From contig DATHVN010000224.1 of NCBI GenBank assembly GCA_035461305.1, forward strand, positions 1 through 42,549: a DNA stretch of 42,549 bases, read 5' to 3'. The notes beneath the pieces are model-generated. The model worked only from the letters and a program-made list of their open reading frames with translations, did not search any database and was not told the DNA's origin. This DNA comes from Euzebyales bacterium (GTDB lineage Bacteria; Actinomycetota; Nitriliruptoria; Euzebyales; JAHELV01). Of this stretch, positions 13,475 to 21,015 are shown piece by piece (position 1 is the first letter of the stretch; each line of letters opens with the position of its first letter). The position numbers and the translations under genes were made by a program.

Positions 13475-14659
13475 TCACTCGCGGCGCAGCGCGGCCACCG
13501 GGTCCATGCGGCCGGCCCGGCGGGCGGGGAACACGCCGAAGATCACGCCGACGGCCACGCTGACGCCGAACGCCAGCGTCACGCTCCACCAGGTGACCTC
13601 GGCGGGCACCGGCGTGAACCGCTCGGCCGCGTACGACAGCCCGATCCCGCCGAGAGCGCCGAGCACCCCACCGATGCCGCACAGCACAATCGCCTCGACC
13701 AGGAACTGCCGGGTGATCTCCCGGGTGCGTGCCCCGAGCGCCTTACGCAGGCCGATCTCACGTGTCCGCTCACTGACCGAGACCAGCATGATGTTGCTGA
13801 CGCCGATGCCGCCGACGAGGAGGCTGATGCCGGCGATGGCGGCCAGGACGAGCGTCAACGTGTCGAGGATCCGTCCGGCGACGCCCAGGATCTCGTCCTG
13901 CGACACGATGCTGAACTCGTCGGTCTCGAAGCGCTCGCCGAGCACCTGCTCGATGACCGCTGACACGTCGTCGAGGTCTCCACGGTCGTCGGTCCGCACG
14001 AACAAGGTGTCGATGGTGCGGATCCCGAACAGACGCTGCGCCGCGGTCAACGGCACGTAGACCTGGCTGTCGCGATCGACGCCGAGCGCCGTTCCGAGTG
14101 GCTCGACCGTGCCGATCACGCGGAACCGCAGGCCGCCGACGGTGATCTGGCGCGCGATCGGGTCGATGCCGCCGAACAGTCCGTCGGCGGCGCTGGCACC
14201 GAGCACGGCGACACGACGCGCCGTCGCCAGGTCCGACTCGTTGAGGAACTCGCCGCGCGCGATCGGGCGGTTGACCACGTCGTCGAAGTCGGCCGTCACG
14301 CCGATCACGCTCGTGAAGGCGGCGCCGGTGTCGCTGCGCACGCGCTCACCGCTGGCGATGCTGCCGGTCACGCGGGCCCGGCCGCGCAGCTCGCGCGACA
14401 ACGAGTCGATGTCGTCGAGCGTGAACTGGCTGCGCGTCGGCGCCTGGCCGAACTCGAAGCTGCCAGGCGCGATGAGCAGCAGGTTCGAGCCGAGGTCCTC
14501 CACACCGGCCGTGACCACGGACCGGGCGCCCGAGCCGACCGCCACGAGCAGGACCACCGACAGCACACCGATCACAACGCCGAGCACGGTCAACCCCGAC
14601 CGCAGCCGGTTCGCCCGGATGGCGGTCAGCGCGATCCTGATCGACTCCGTGAAGCTCAT
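13475..14659 (-). CDS. MacB-like ABC transporter permease (FtsX domain)
   Basis: A 394-residue permease of the MacB/FtsX family. One N-terminal helix (about residues 20-42, LTVLGVVIGVLSVVLLVAVG) is followed by a large extracytoplasmic MacB periplasmic-core domain, then three C-terminal helices with the FtsX signature LGARTREITRQFLVEA in the loop. Such proteins are mechanotransmission exporters for peptides, lipids or antibiotics, not simple pumps. The start overlaps the ATPase stop (14656-14659, ATGA). With the ATPase and HlyD adaptor it makes a three-gene export operon. The substrate is not evident. Confidence 0.92.
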   Translation of the reverse strand: MSFTESIRIALTAIRANRLRSGLTVLGVVIGVLSVVLLVAVGSGARSVVTAGVEDLGSNLLLIAPGSFEFGQAPTRSQFTLDDIDSLSRELRGRARVTGSIASGERVRSDTGAAFTSVIGVTADFDDVVNRPIARGEFLNESDLATARRVAVLGASAADGLFGGIDPIARQITVGGLRFRVIGTVEPLGTALGVDRDSQVYVPLTAAQRLFGIRTIDTLFVRTDDRGDLDDVSAVIEQVLGERFETDEFSIVSQDEILGVAGRILDTLTLVLAAIAGISLLVGGIGVSNIMLVSVSERTREIGLRKALGARTREITRQFLVEAIVLCGIGGVLGALGGIGLSYAAERFTPVPAEVTWWSVTLAFGVSVAVGVIFGVFPARRAGRMDPVAALRRE

Positions 14660-15402
14660 CTCGGCACCCCGTCGCTGCTGCCGTCGACGATCATCCCGTC
14701 CCGCAGCCGGATCTGGCGTGGCGCGCGGGCCGCGATCTCCGGGTCATGTGTGATGACGATCAGCGCGGTCCCGCGGTCGGCGTTCAGCTGCTCGAGCAGG
14801 TCCATGACACCGTCCCCGGTCGCCGTGTCGAGGTTGCCGGTGGGCTCGTCGGCAAGCAGGATGCGCGGATCGGTGACCAGCGCACGCGCGATGGCGACCC
14901 GTTGCTGCTCGCCGCCAGACAGCTCTGACGGATGATGGTCGAGGCGGTGACCGAGGCCGACCGCCTCCAGCGCCTCGCGGGCACGGGCCGCCCGCGCGGC
15001 CCGCCCGACGCCCGCGTAGACCAGTGGCAGCGCGACGTTGTCGAGCGCAGAGGTCCGGGCCAGCAGATGGAACTGCTGGAACACGAAACCGATCTCGGCG
15101 TTGCGCAGCCGAGCCAGCTGGGTGTCGGACATGGTCGCGACGTCCCGACCGTCCACGCGCACGGCGCCGGTCGTCGGGCGGTCGAGGGCACCGAGCAGGT
15201 TGAGCAACGTCGACTTGCCCGAGCCGCTGGGACCGACGATCGCGACGAACTCCCCCCGCGCGACCGTGAACGACACGCCTCGCAACGCCCGGACGCCCTC
15301 CTGCGTGCTCCCCAGCTGGTACGAGCGCGTGACGTCGTCGACCGCGATGACCGGGGCCACGGCGGTGGTGTCAGCCATCGGTGCGGACGGCGTCACCGTC
15401 AC
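14656..15402 (-). CDS. ABC transporter ATP-binding protein (MacB/LolD family)
   Basis: A 248-residue ATPase with all motifs: Walker A GPSGSGKST (about residue 56), Q-loop FVFQQFHLL, signature LSGGEQQR (about 160), Walker B ILLADEPTGNLD (about 181) and the switch His in VITHD. The TGNLD extension is typical of LolD/MacB exporters. It energises the FtsX-type permease encoded next. The GTG at 15402 has GAGGA 5-6 bases upstream; the ATG at 15378 is an alternative with no obvious ribosome-binding site. Either start overlaps the HlyD adaptor gene. Confidence 0.93.
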   Translation of the reverse strand: MTVTPSAPMADTTAVAPVIAVDDVTRSYQLGSTQEGVRALRGVSFTVARGEFVAIVGPSGSGKSTLLNLLGALDRPTTGAVRVDGRDVATMSDTQLARLRNAEIGFVFQQFHLLARTSALDNVALPLVYAGVGRAARAARAREALEAVGLGHRLDHHPSELSGGEQQRVAIARALVTDPRILLADEPTGNLDTATGDGVMDLLEQLNADRGTALIVITHDPEIAARAPRQIRLRDGMIVDGSSDGVPR

Positions 15403-16762
15403 TGAGGTCCTCGTAGCCCGAGACGATCACCTGGTCGTCGCTCCGCAGGTCGGGAGCGTCCACGGCCGCCCGCTGCTCGCCCAGCGCGTCGACCTCGACG
15501 CGGATCAGCACGGCCCGACCGTCGCGGACGACGAACACCGCCTGGCCGCCCTCACGGCGCACGATGGCACGGGCAGGCACCGCCTGCGCGGACGTGACCG
15601 TATCGGTGACGATCTCCGCGCTGGCGGTCATGCCCAGCCGCGGCCGGCGGCGTCGCCGGCTCGGCAGGTCGAGCAGCTGCACGCGCACCGGGTACGACAC
15701 ACCTCCAGTCGCGCCTGTCTGCGCCTCGAGCGCGACCGACGTCACCTCGCCGGTGAAGGTGCTGTCGGGAAAGGCATCGAGCAGCACCTCGGCGGTCTGC
15801 CCGACGGCCAGCTGCGGCGCATCGATCTCGTCGACGTCGGCGCGGACGTACAGCTCGGACACGTCGAACACCGTGAACACCGTCTGGCCGGGGGTGATCT
15901 GGCTGCCGATCTGCAGCTCCCCGCCCTGCTCGGCGGTCGCGGTGCCCAGGCCGCCGGCCAGCGCGTCGGCCGCACCGACGTCGGCGAGGCCGCCGGGCAG
16001 CGTCGCGGTGGCGCCCGTGGCGGCCCGGCCGAGCTGCACGACGCCATCGATGGGCGCCAGCAGATCGAGGGCCTCGGCCTGTGCCGCGGCGGCCTCCGCG
16101 GCGTTCGCCGCGGACGCCGCCTGGCCGGCGGTCGCCTGGGCGAGCGCCTGGTCGAGCACGCTGCTGAACGAGGCGGCCACGGCATTCTGCTGGGCGGCGG
16201 CAGCGCGGCCTGCGGCGAGCAGCGCGTCGCGCACGTCGTGGTACGCGGCCTCGAGCAGGTCAACCGTCTGCCGTGCAGCGCGCCGCTGCTGCTCGTCAGC
16301 GATCGCGTTCGCCTTCCTCCGCGCCGCGCGCAGGTCCGGACGCACATCGGCGTCGAGCCCGACGACCGACTGCCGTGCGGCCGCGACCGCCGTGTCGCCC
16401 GGCGGATCGACCTGCACGCCGATGCGGGACGCGTTGACGGCCGACTCGGCCGCCTGCGCCTGTTCCAGCGCGAGTTCGACCTCGTCATTGACCAGCCGCA
16501 CGACGAGATCGCCCGCCTCGACGCGCCGACCGTCGCGCCGGCGGATGTCGGCGACGACGCCGGGCGCGGTCGCGGTGACCGGCTGGCGGTTGGCGGCCTC
16601 GACGACCGCCGGGGCCGAGATGGTCTGGGTCACCTCACCGTCGGTCACCTGCACGACCTCCACGAGTGGCGTGTCGTCGCCGGAGCAGCCGGCCACCAGC
16701 ACGGTCGCGAGCGTGGCGGCACACAGCGCGCGCAGGCTCCGTGACGACCCTCCGCAGCGCAC
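15371..16762 (-). CDS. HlyD/MacA-type efflux adaptor lipoprotein
   Basis: A 463-residue protein. The N-terminal lipobox VLVAGC (about residue 27) predicts a lipoprotein. Next come a split biotinyl-lipoyl barrel (ATAPGVVADIRR near residue 65; LLAPIDGVVQLG near 230), a long Ala-rich helical hairpin between them (about residues 90-220) and a C-terminal beta-barrel with VPARAIVRREGG. The family links ABC exporters to the cell envelope. In an organism without an outer membrane it probably acts as an extracytoplasmic chaperone or assembly factor (inference). I chose the GTG at 16762, with AAAGGA 10 bases upstream. It is the first gene of the MacB-like operon. Confidence 0.9.
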   Translation of the reverse strand: MRCGGSSRSLRALCAATLATVLVAGCSGDDTPLVEVVQVTDGEVTQTISAPAVVEAANRQPVTATAPGVVADIRRRDGRRVEAGDLVVRLVNDEVELALEQAQAAESAVNASRIGVQVDPPGDTAVAAARQSVVGLDADVRPDLRAARRKANAIADEQQRRAARQTVDLLEAAYHDVRDALLAAGRAAAAQQNAVAASFSSVLDQALAQATAGQAASAANAAEAAAAQAEALDLLAPIDGVVQLGRAATGATATLPGGLADVGAADALAGGLGTATAEQGGELQIGSQITPGQTVFTVFDVSELYVRADVDEIDAPQLAVGQTAEVLLDAFPDSTFTGEVTSVALEAQTGATGGVSYPVRVQLLDLPSRRRRRPRLGMTASAEIVTDTVTSAQAVPARAIVRREGGQAVFVVRDGRAVLIRVEVDALGEQRAAVDAPDLRSDDQVIVSGYEDLSDGDAVRTDG

Positions 16763-17071
16763 CTCGCAACGGTCCTTTCGACGACACAGGCCGGCTCGCC
16801 ACTGTAGGTCGGGGCGCGTCTTCGCGGCGCCTGTTCCACGGACGACCGCACGACCCGGCGCCACCGCGCCGGGCCTGCCGGACGCGAACGTTTGCGGTGC
16901 CCAGGCGCGATCCGCAGAACTGGCACTTCCATCGTCGTGCGGACATCTGCTACCGTCGCAGTAGTGTGGCCCGCCGTCCGCCATTTGTTGCGTCACCCGC
17001 AACAAGGGGCCGCGGCAAAGCTCTGCCCCGGGGTCGACTGACCCTCCGCGACGCGCGAGACGAGGAGACCG
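16763..17071. other. Divergent promoter region between export operon and osmoprotectant importer
   Basis: A 309-bp region with no convincing gene. It must carry the promoters of both operons. A perfect 7-bp inverted repeat, TTGTTGC-gtcaccc-GCAACAA (16985-17005), lies 67 bp before the importer's first ATG and could be an operator or a leader hairpin. GAGGAGA just before 17072 is the importer's ribosome-binding site. No promoter box was clear enough to call. Confidence 0.55.
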
Positions 17072-17725
17072 ATGAGGAGCTTCATCGAGTACCTGACGGC
17101 GCCCGGAACCGTCGAGGCACTGACCGAACAGGGGATCGAGCACATCAAGCTGGTCGGCATCTCTGTCATCCTCGCAACCATCATCGGTGTGAGCCTGGGG
17201 ATCGTCGCGCACCGCTCGAGTCTGTTGCGCCACCCGATCATGAACACGCTGTCACTGCTGCTCACGATTCCGTCGCTGGCGTTCTTCGCTCTGCTCCTCC
17301 CGCTCGTGGGCATCGGCGACACGGCGCCGATCATCGCGCTGACGTGCTATGCGCTGCTGCCGATCGCGCGCAACACGCTGGCGGGCCTTGTATCGGTCGA
17401 TCCGGCGGTGGTCGAGTCGGGACGCGGCATGGGGATGAGCAACACCCAGCGCCTGCTCCAGATGGAGCTGCCCGTCGCCTGGCCGGTGATCCTCACCGGC
17501 ATCCGGGTCGCCAGCCAGCTGACGGTCGGCATCGCCGCCGTCGCCGTGCTGATCGGCGGCAGCGGGCTGGGCGACGAGATCTACAGCGGCATCCGCCGCC
17601 TGGGCAGCGTCGGGGCGTTCGAGGCGCTCCTCGGCGGGACGTTGGCGATCCTTGTCATCGCACTGCTCCTCGATGGCCTCTTTCTGGTCATCGGCCGACT
17701 GACGACATCGAAGGGCCTCCAGTGA
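17072..17725 (+). CDS. opuCB: Osmoprotectant ABC transporter permease (OpuCB/ProW family)
   Basis: A 217-residue permease with about five to six helices. The conserved inner-membrane loop is ESGRGMGMSNTQRLLQMELP, the EAA-type coupling motif for the ATPase. The family imports glycine betaine, carnitine, choline or proline betaine to counter osmotic stress. The ATG at 17072 follows GAGGAGACCG. It is first in the four-gene order permease, ATPase, permease, binding protein. The second permease (18988) shares the GSGMGM and MELP/IELP signature, so the two form a heterodimer. Confidence 0.93.
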   Translation: MRSFIEYLTAPGTVEALTEQGIEHIKLVGISVILATIIGVSLGIVAHRSSLLRHPIMNTLSLLLTIPSLAFFALLLPLVGIGDTAPIIALTCYALLPIARNTLAGLVSVDPAVVESGRGMGMSNTQRLLQMELPVAWPVILTGIRVASQLTVGIAAVAVLIGGSGLGDEIYSGIRRLGSVGAFEALLGGTLAILVIALLLDGLFLVIGRLTTSKGLQ

Positions 17726-17777
17726 CCTGGGCCTTCTGCAGCGGCTCTCCAGGCCATCGACAACGGAGCGAGGCGAC

Positions 17778-18953
17778 GTGTCTGAGTACAAGATCCAGCT
17801 CAAGGAGCTGAGCAAGGTCTACCCGGGGATGTCCGAACCGGCCGTCAGGTCGGTCAGCATGGACATCCCGGAGGGCGAGATCGTGGTGTTCGTCGGTCCG
17901 TCGGGTTGCGGCAAGACCACGACGATGAAGATGATCAACCGACTGATCGAACCGTCGTCGGGCGAGATCTACCTGTCTGGCGAGAACGTCATGCGTGTCG
18001 ACCCCGATGACCTGCGGCGCCGGATCGGCTATGTGATCCAGCAGATCGGCCTGTTCCCGCACCGTACGATCAAGGAGAACATCGGGACGGTCCCGAAGCT
18101 GTTGGGCTGGGACAGCAAGAAGATCGACGCCCGCGTGGACGAGCTGCTCGACACCGTGGGCCTCGAGCCCGAGAGCTTCAAGAACCGCTACCCCAAGGAG
18201 CTGTCGGGCGGGCAGCGCCAACGCGTCGGCGTGGCTCGCGCGATGAGCGCCGACCCCGACATCATGCTCATGGACGAGCCATTCGGGGCCATCGACCCGA
18301 TCACGCGTGAGCGGTTGCAGAACGAGTTCCTTCGTCTGCAGGAGGAGATCAAGAAGACCATCGTCTTCGTCACCCACGACATCGACGAGGCCATCAAGAT
18401 GGGCGACCGCATCGCGATCCTGCGCCAGCAGTCGGTCATCGCCCAGTTCGACACGCCCGAGACGATCCTCACCGCCCCCGCCGACGAGTTCGTCGAGGAC
18501 TTCATCGGATCAGGCGCCTCGCTCAAGCGGCTGAACCTGTCGCGGGTCCGTAACGTCGACTTCCACAGCGACGTGCCCACCGGGACCTTCAGCGAGTCAC
18601 GGGACGCCCTGTACAACCGGCTGCACGACTCGGAGTGGACGGCACTGCTGGTGCTCGACGACAGCGGCCGGCCGGAACGCTGGTTGCGGGCGACCGACTT
18701 CCGTCGTGGGGGCGACCTACGCAACAGCGGCCTGCCCCATGAGGCGCAGGTCGAGCCGCAGGCGACCCTCGCCGACGCACTCAACGAGATGATCGTCAGC
18801 AACGCCGGCTGCGCGGTCGTCGTGGACGGCCGCGGACAGTACCAGGGCCTGGTCGACATCGACACGATCATGCAGGCCATCCAGGGCATGCGTGACAGGA
18901 CCGATGAGTACTACCGGGCGGCGAAGTACCCACCGGAGGAGGCGATCGCATGA
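17778..18953 (+). CDS. opuCA: Osmoprotectant ABC transporter ATPase with CBS domains
   Basis: A 391-residue ATPase. Walker A GPSGCGKTT (about residue 38), Q-loop YVIQQIGLFPH, signature LSGGQRQRVG, Walker B IMLMDEPFGAID and the switch FVTHD are intact. The region after about residue 250 holds a CBS-domain pair, which in OpuA/OpuC ATPases senses ionic strength or cyclic-di-AMP (family knowledge). The GTG at 17778 follows GGAGCGAGGCGAC. The stop overlaps the ATG of the SSSDSGRHTS mini-ORF. Near the 3' end, GGAGGAGG at 18936-18943 is a strong ribosome-binding site for that mini-ORF. Confidence 0.94.
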   Translation: MSEYKIQLKELSKVYPGMSEPAVRSVSMDIPEGEIVVFVGPSGCGKTTTMKMINRLIEPSSGEIYLSGENVMRVDPDDLRRRIGYVIQQIGLFPHRTIKENIGTVPKLLGWDSKKIDARVDELLDTVGLEPESFKNRYPKELSGGQRQRVGVARAMSADPDIMLMDEPFGAIDPITRERLQNEFLRLQEEIKKTIVFVTHDIDEAIKMGDRIAILRQQSVIAQFDTPETILTAPADEFVEDFIGSGASLKRLNLSRVRNVDFHSDVPTGTFSESRDALYNRLHDSEWTALLVLDDSGRPERWLRATDFRRGGDLRNSGLPHEAQVEPQATLADALNEMIVSNAGCAVVVDGRGQYQGLVDIDTIMQAIQGMRDRTDEYYRAAKYPPEEAIA

Positions 18954-18991
18954 GCGCCTCGAGCAGCGACAGCGGTAGGCACACGTCATGA
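18950..18991 (+). CDS. Mini-ORF, MSASSSDSGRHTS leader peptide (third copy)
   Basis: A 13-residue frame, MSASSSDSGRHTS, identical in peptide to the one before ctaE although the operons are unrelated. Its ATG overlaps the opuCA stop (ATGA) and its TGA overlaps the opuCD ATG (ATGA). GGAGGAGG sits 7 bases before its start. The DNA is almost identical to the ctaE copy (GCCTCGAGCAGCG against GCCTCAAGCAGCG), so selection or recent copying acted on the nucleotide sequence. It probably couples translation from opuCA to opuCD. Confidence 0.6.
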   Translation: MSASSSDSGRHTS

Positions 18992-19836
18992 GTGCTCCTC
19001 CCCGGACCGACGACGCGATCGTCCAGCAGTCGGAGCAGGACACGCGGTCCGCGCGCACGGAGGTCCGCGTCGATCCGCATGCGATGACGCCCCGGCAGAA
19101 GGTGCTGCACTACGGCGGCGTCCCAACGCTCGTCATCGTCATACTGGTCCTCCTGCTGCTGTACCTCAACGGTCAGGCGTTCGACTCGATCGAAGCCCGC
19201 AACATCACGCTGGACAACGTCCTGTCGCAGACGCGGCGCCACATCTGGCTGACGGTCCTGTCGACGATCATCGTGGTCTCGCTCGCTGTGCCACTGGGCA
19301 TCATCGCGACGCGGCCCCGCACCCGGCGGCTGGCACCGGCCATCATTGGGCTCGGCAACGCCGGCCAGGCGATCCCGTCACTGGGGCTGCTGGCGATCGT
19401 CTTCGTCGCGTTCAGCGCAGTCCCCGCCCTGCCGAGCACCGGCGTGATCCCGGTGACGTTCGCGCTCGTGGCGGTTTCGTTCCTGCCGATCCTGCGCAAC
19501 ACCATGGTCGGCCTCGACGGCGTCGACCGCGACGTGCTGGAGGCCGGCAGCGGCATGGGGATGTCGCAACACCAGGTCCTGCGACTGATCGAGCTGCCGC
19601 TCGCCATCCCCGTGATGCTCGCGGGTGTGCGGACCGCGCTGATCCTGAACGTCGGCACCGCGACCCTGGCGTTCCTGTTCGGCGGCGGCGGACTGGGCTT
19701 CATCATCTTCACAGGCTTCAACCTGAAGCGGACGCCGATCCTGGTGACCGGTGCGGTGCTGGCCGCGGTGCTGGCGCTGCTGGTCGACTACATCGGTGGT
19801 CTGATCGAGGAGTGGCTGACGCCGAAGGGTCTGTGA
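18988..19836 (+). CDS. opuCD: Osmoprotectant ABC transporter permease (OpuCD family)
   Basis: A 282-residue permease. A charged cytoplasmic N-terminus of about 45 residues precedes six hydrophobic helices. The coupling loop EAGSGMGMSQHQVLRLIELP matches its partner at 17072. The extended N-terminus opens MSAPPRTDD, with Ser/Ala after Met as in the leader peptide. The start overlaps the mini-ORF stop. A 26-bp perfect palindrome begins 1 bp after this gene's stop codon. Function as for opuCB: the membrane channel of the betaine-type importer. Confidence 0.93.
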   Translation: MSAPPRTDDAIVQQSEQDTRSARTEVRVDPHAMTPRQKVLHYGGVPTLVIVILVLLLLYLNGQAFDSIEARNITLDNVLSQTRRHIWLTVLSTIIVVSLAVPLGIIATRPRTRRLAPAIIGLGNAGQAIPSLGLLAIVFVAFSAVPALPSTGVIPVTFALVAVSFLPILRNTMVGLDGVDRDVLEAGSGMGMSQHQVLRLIELPLAIPVMLAGVRTALILNVGTATLAFLFGGGGLGFIIFTGFNLKRTPILVTGAVLAAVLALLVDYIGGLIEEWLTPKGL

Positions 19837-19837
19837 G

Positions 19838-19863
19838 CGTCCGGCACCGCGCGGTGCCGGACG
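19838..19863 (+). promoter_or_regulatory. Perfect 26-bp palindrome between permease and binding-protein genes
   Basis: CGTCCGGCACCGC followed immediately by its reverse complement (GCGGTGCCGGACG). In RNA it forms a very stable hairpin between opuCD and the binding protein, with no run of U. It may be an intra-operon processing or partial-termination site that sets binding protein above membrane subunits, as at other ABC loci; that role is inference. Confidence 0.65.
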
Positions 19864-19891
19864 TGGTCCCTCGAACCTGAAAGGAATCCAC

Positions 19892-20920
19892 GTGCGAGGC
19901 TCGAAGACCACTCTGCTGGCCCTGTTCGCAGCGCTGGCCCTGTTCGCCGCAGCCTGCGGTGGGGGTGACCAGCTCGAAAGCGGCGGGGACGAGGGCGGCG
20001 GTGGATCGTCGGAGGGTGGCAGCGAGGGCGGTGAGCTGACGGCCGGCACGGAGGCACTCGACGGCGCGCAGATCACCGTCGGCTCGAAGGACTTCGACGA
20101 GCAGCAGGTCCTCGGCTACATCTCCGTCACCGCCCTCGAGGCGGCCGGCGCAAGCGTCGACGACCAGATCAACCTGGGTGGCACCGACGCGAACCGGCAG
20201 GCCCTGCTGAGCGGCCAGATCCAGCACTACTGGGAGTACACCGGGACCGGCTGGATCAACCACCTTGGCGAGACCGACCCGATCCCCGATCGCGAGGAGC
20301 AGTACACGGCGGTGCGCGACCGGGACCTCGAGGAGAACGACCTGGTCTGGCTGGCGCCCGCGCCGTTCAACAACACCTACGGCCTGGCGTTCCGCAGTGA
20401 GGCCGCGGAGGACCTCGGCAACCCTGAGACCCTCAGTGACCTGGGTCCGCTGATCGAGAACGAGCCCGAGAAGGCGTCGGTGTGCGTCGAGACCGAGTTC
20501 GAGTCCCGCGAGGACGGACTGCCCGGCATGGAGGAGACCTACGGCTACGAGTTCCCCGGGGATGGCGTCACCGGTCTGGACACCGGCGTCATCTACTCTG
20601 CCATCGACAAGGGCGACCCCTGCAACTTCGGTGAGATCTTCACCACCGACGGCCGCATCAACGCCCTCGACCTGACCGTGCTGGAGGACGACGAGGCCTT
20701 CTTCCCGCTGTACAACGCGTCGCCGGTCTTCACCCGCGACATCTACGAGCAGTACGGCGAGGCCCTGGAGGCCTGCTTCGACCCGATCGCCGAGGCGTTG
20801 ACCCAGGAGGAGATGACCGAGCTGAACAAGCGCGTGTCATCCGACGGTGAGCGTCCGCAGGCGGTCGCCGAGTCCTTCCTGAACGACAACGACCTGTTGG
20901 GCGGCTGCGAGAGCGGCTGA
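19892..20920 (+). CDS. opuCC: Osmoprotectant-binding lipoprotein (OpuAC/OpuCC family)
   Basis: A 342-residue lipoprotein with signal peptide and lipobox FAAACGGG, then a Gly/Glu/Ser-rich linker (about residues 25-55). The binding domain starts ITVGSKDFDEQQVLGY. The segment GQIQHYWEYTGTGW supplies the aromatic residues typical of quaternary-amine binding. It captures betaine-like solutes outside the cell and delivers them to the two permeases. The start is the GTG at 19892, with AAAGGA upstream. It is the last gene of the operon and is followed by a strong terminator. Confidence 0.93.
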   Translation: MRGSKTTLLALFAALALFAAACGGGDQLESGGDEGGGGSSEGGSEGGELTAGTEALDGAQITVGSKDFDEQQVLGYISVTALEAAGASVDDQINLGGTDANRQALLSGQIQHYWEYTGTGWINHLGETDPIPDREEQYTAVRDRDLEENDLVWLAPAPFNNTYGLAFRSEAAEDLGNPETLSDLGPLIENEPEKASVCVETEFESREDGLPGMEETYGYEFPGDGVTGLDTGVIYSAIDKGDPCNFGEIFTTDGRINALDLTVLEDDEAFFPLYNASPVFTRDIYEQYGEALEACFDPIAEALTQEEMTELNKRVSSDGERPQAVAESFLNDNDLLGGCESG

Positions 20921-20943
20921 CCGGGCTGCGTCACCCGACCACG

Positions 20944-20969
20944 ACGACCCCGCCACGTGGCGGGGTCGT
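20944..20969. terminator. Strong hairpin terminator after the osmoprotectant operon
   Basis: ACGACCCCGCCA-CG-TGGCGGGGTCGT is a perfect 12-bp stem followed by TCGTCGTCT. It lies between the binding-protein stop (20920) and the end of the convergent glycosyltransferase (21016) and can act in both directions. Confidence 0.8.
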
Positions 20970-21015
20970 TCGTCGTCTCCCGGCAGGTTCTCGGCCCACC
21001 CCGGCCCGGCGGCGG

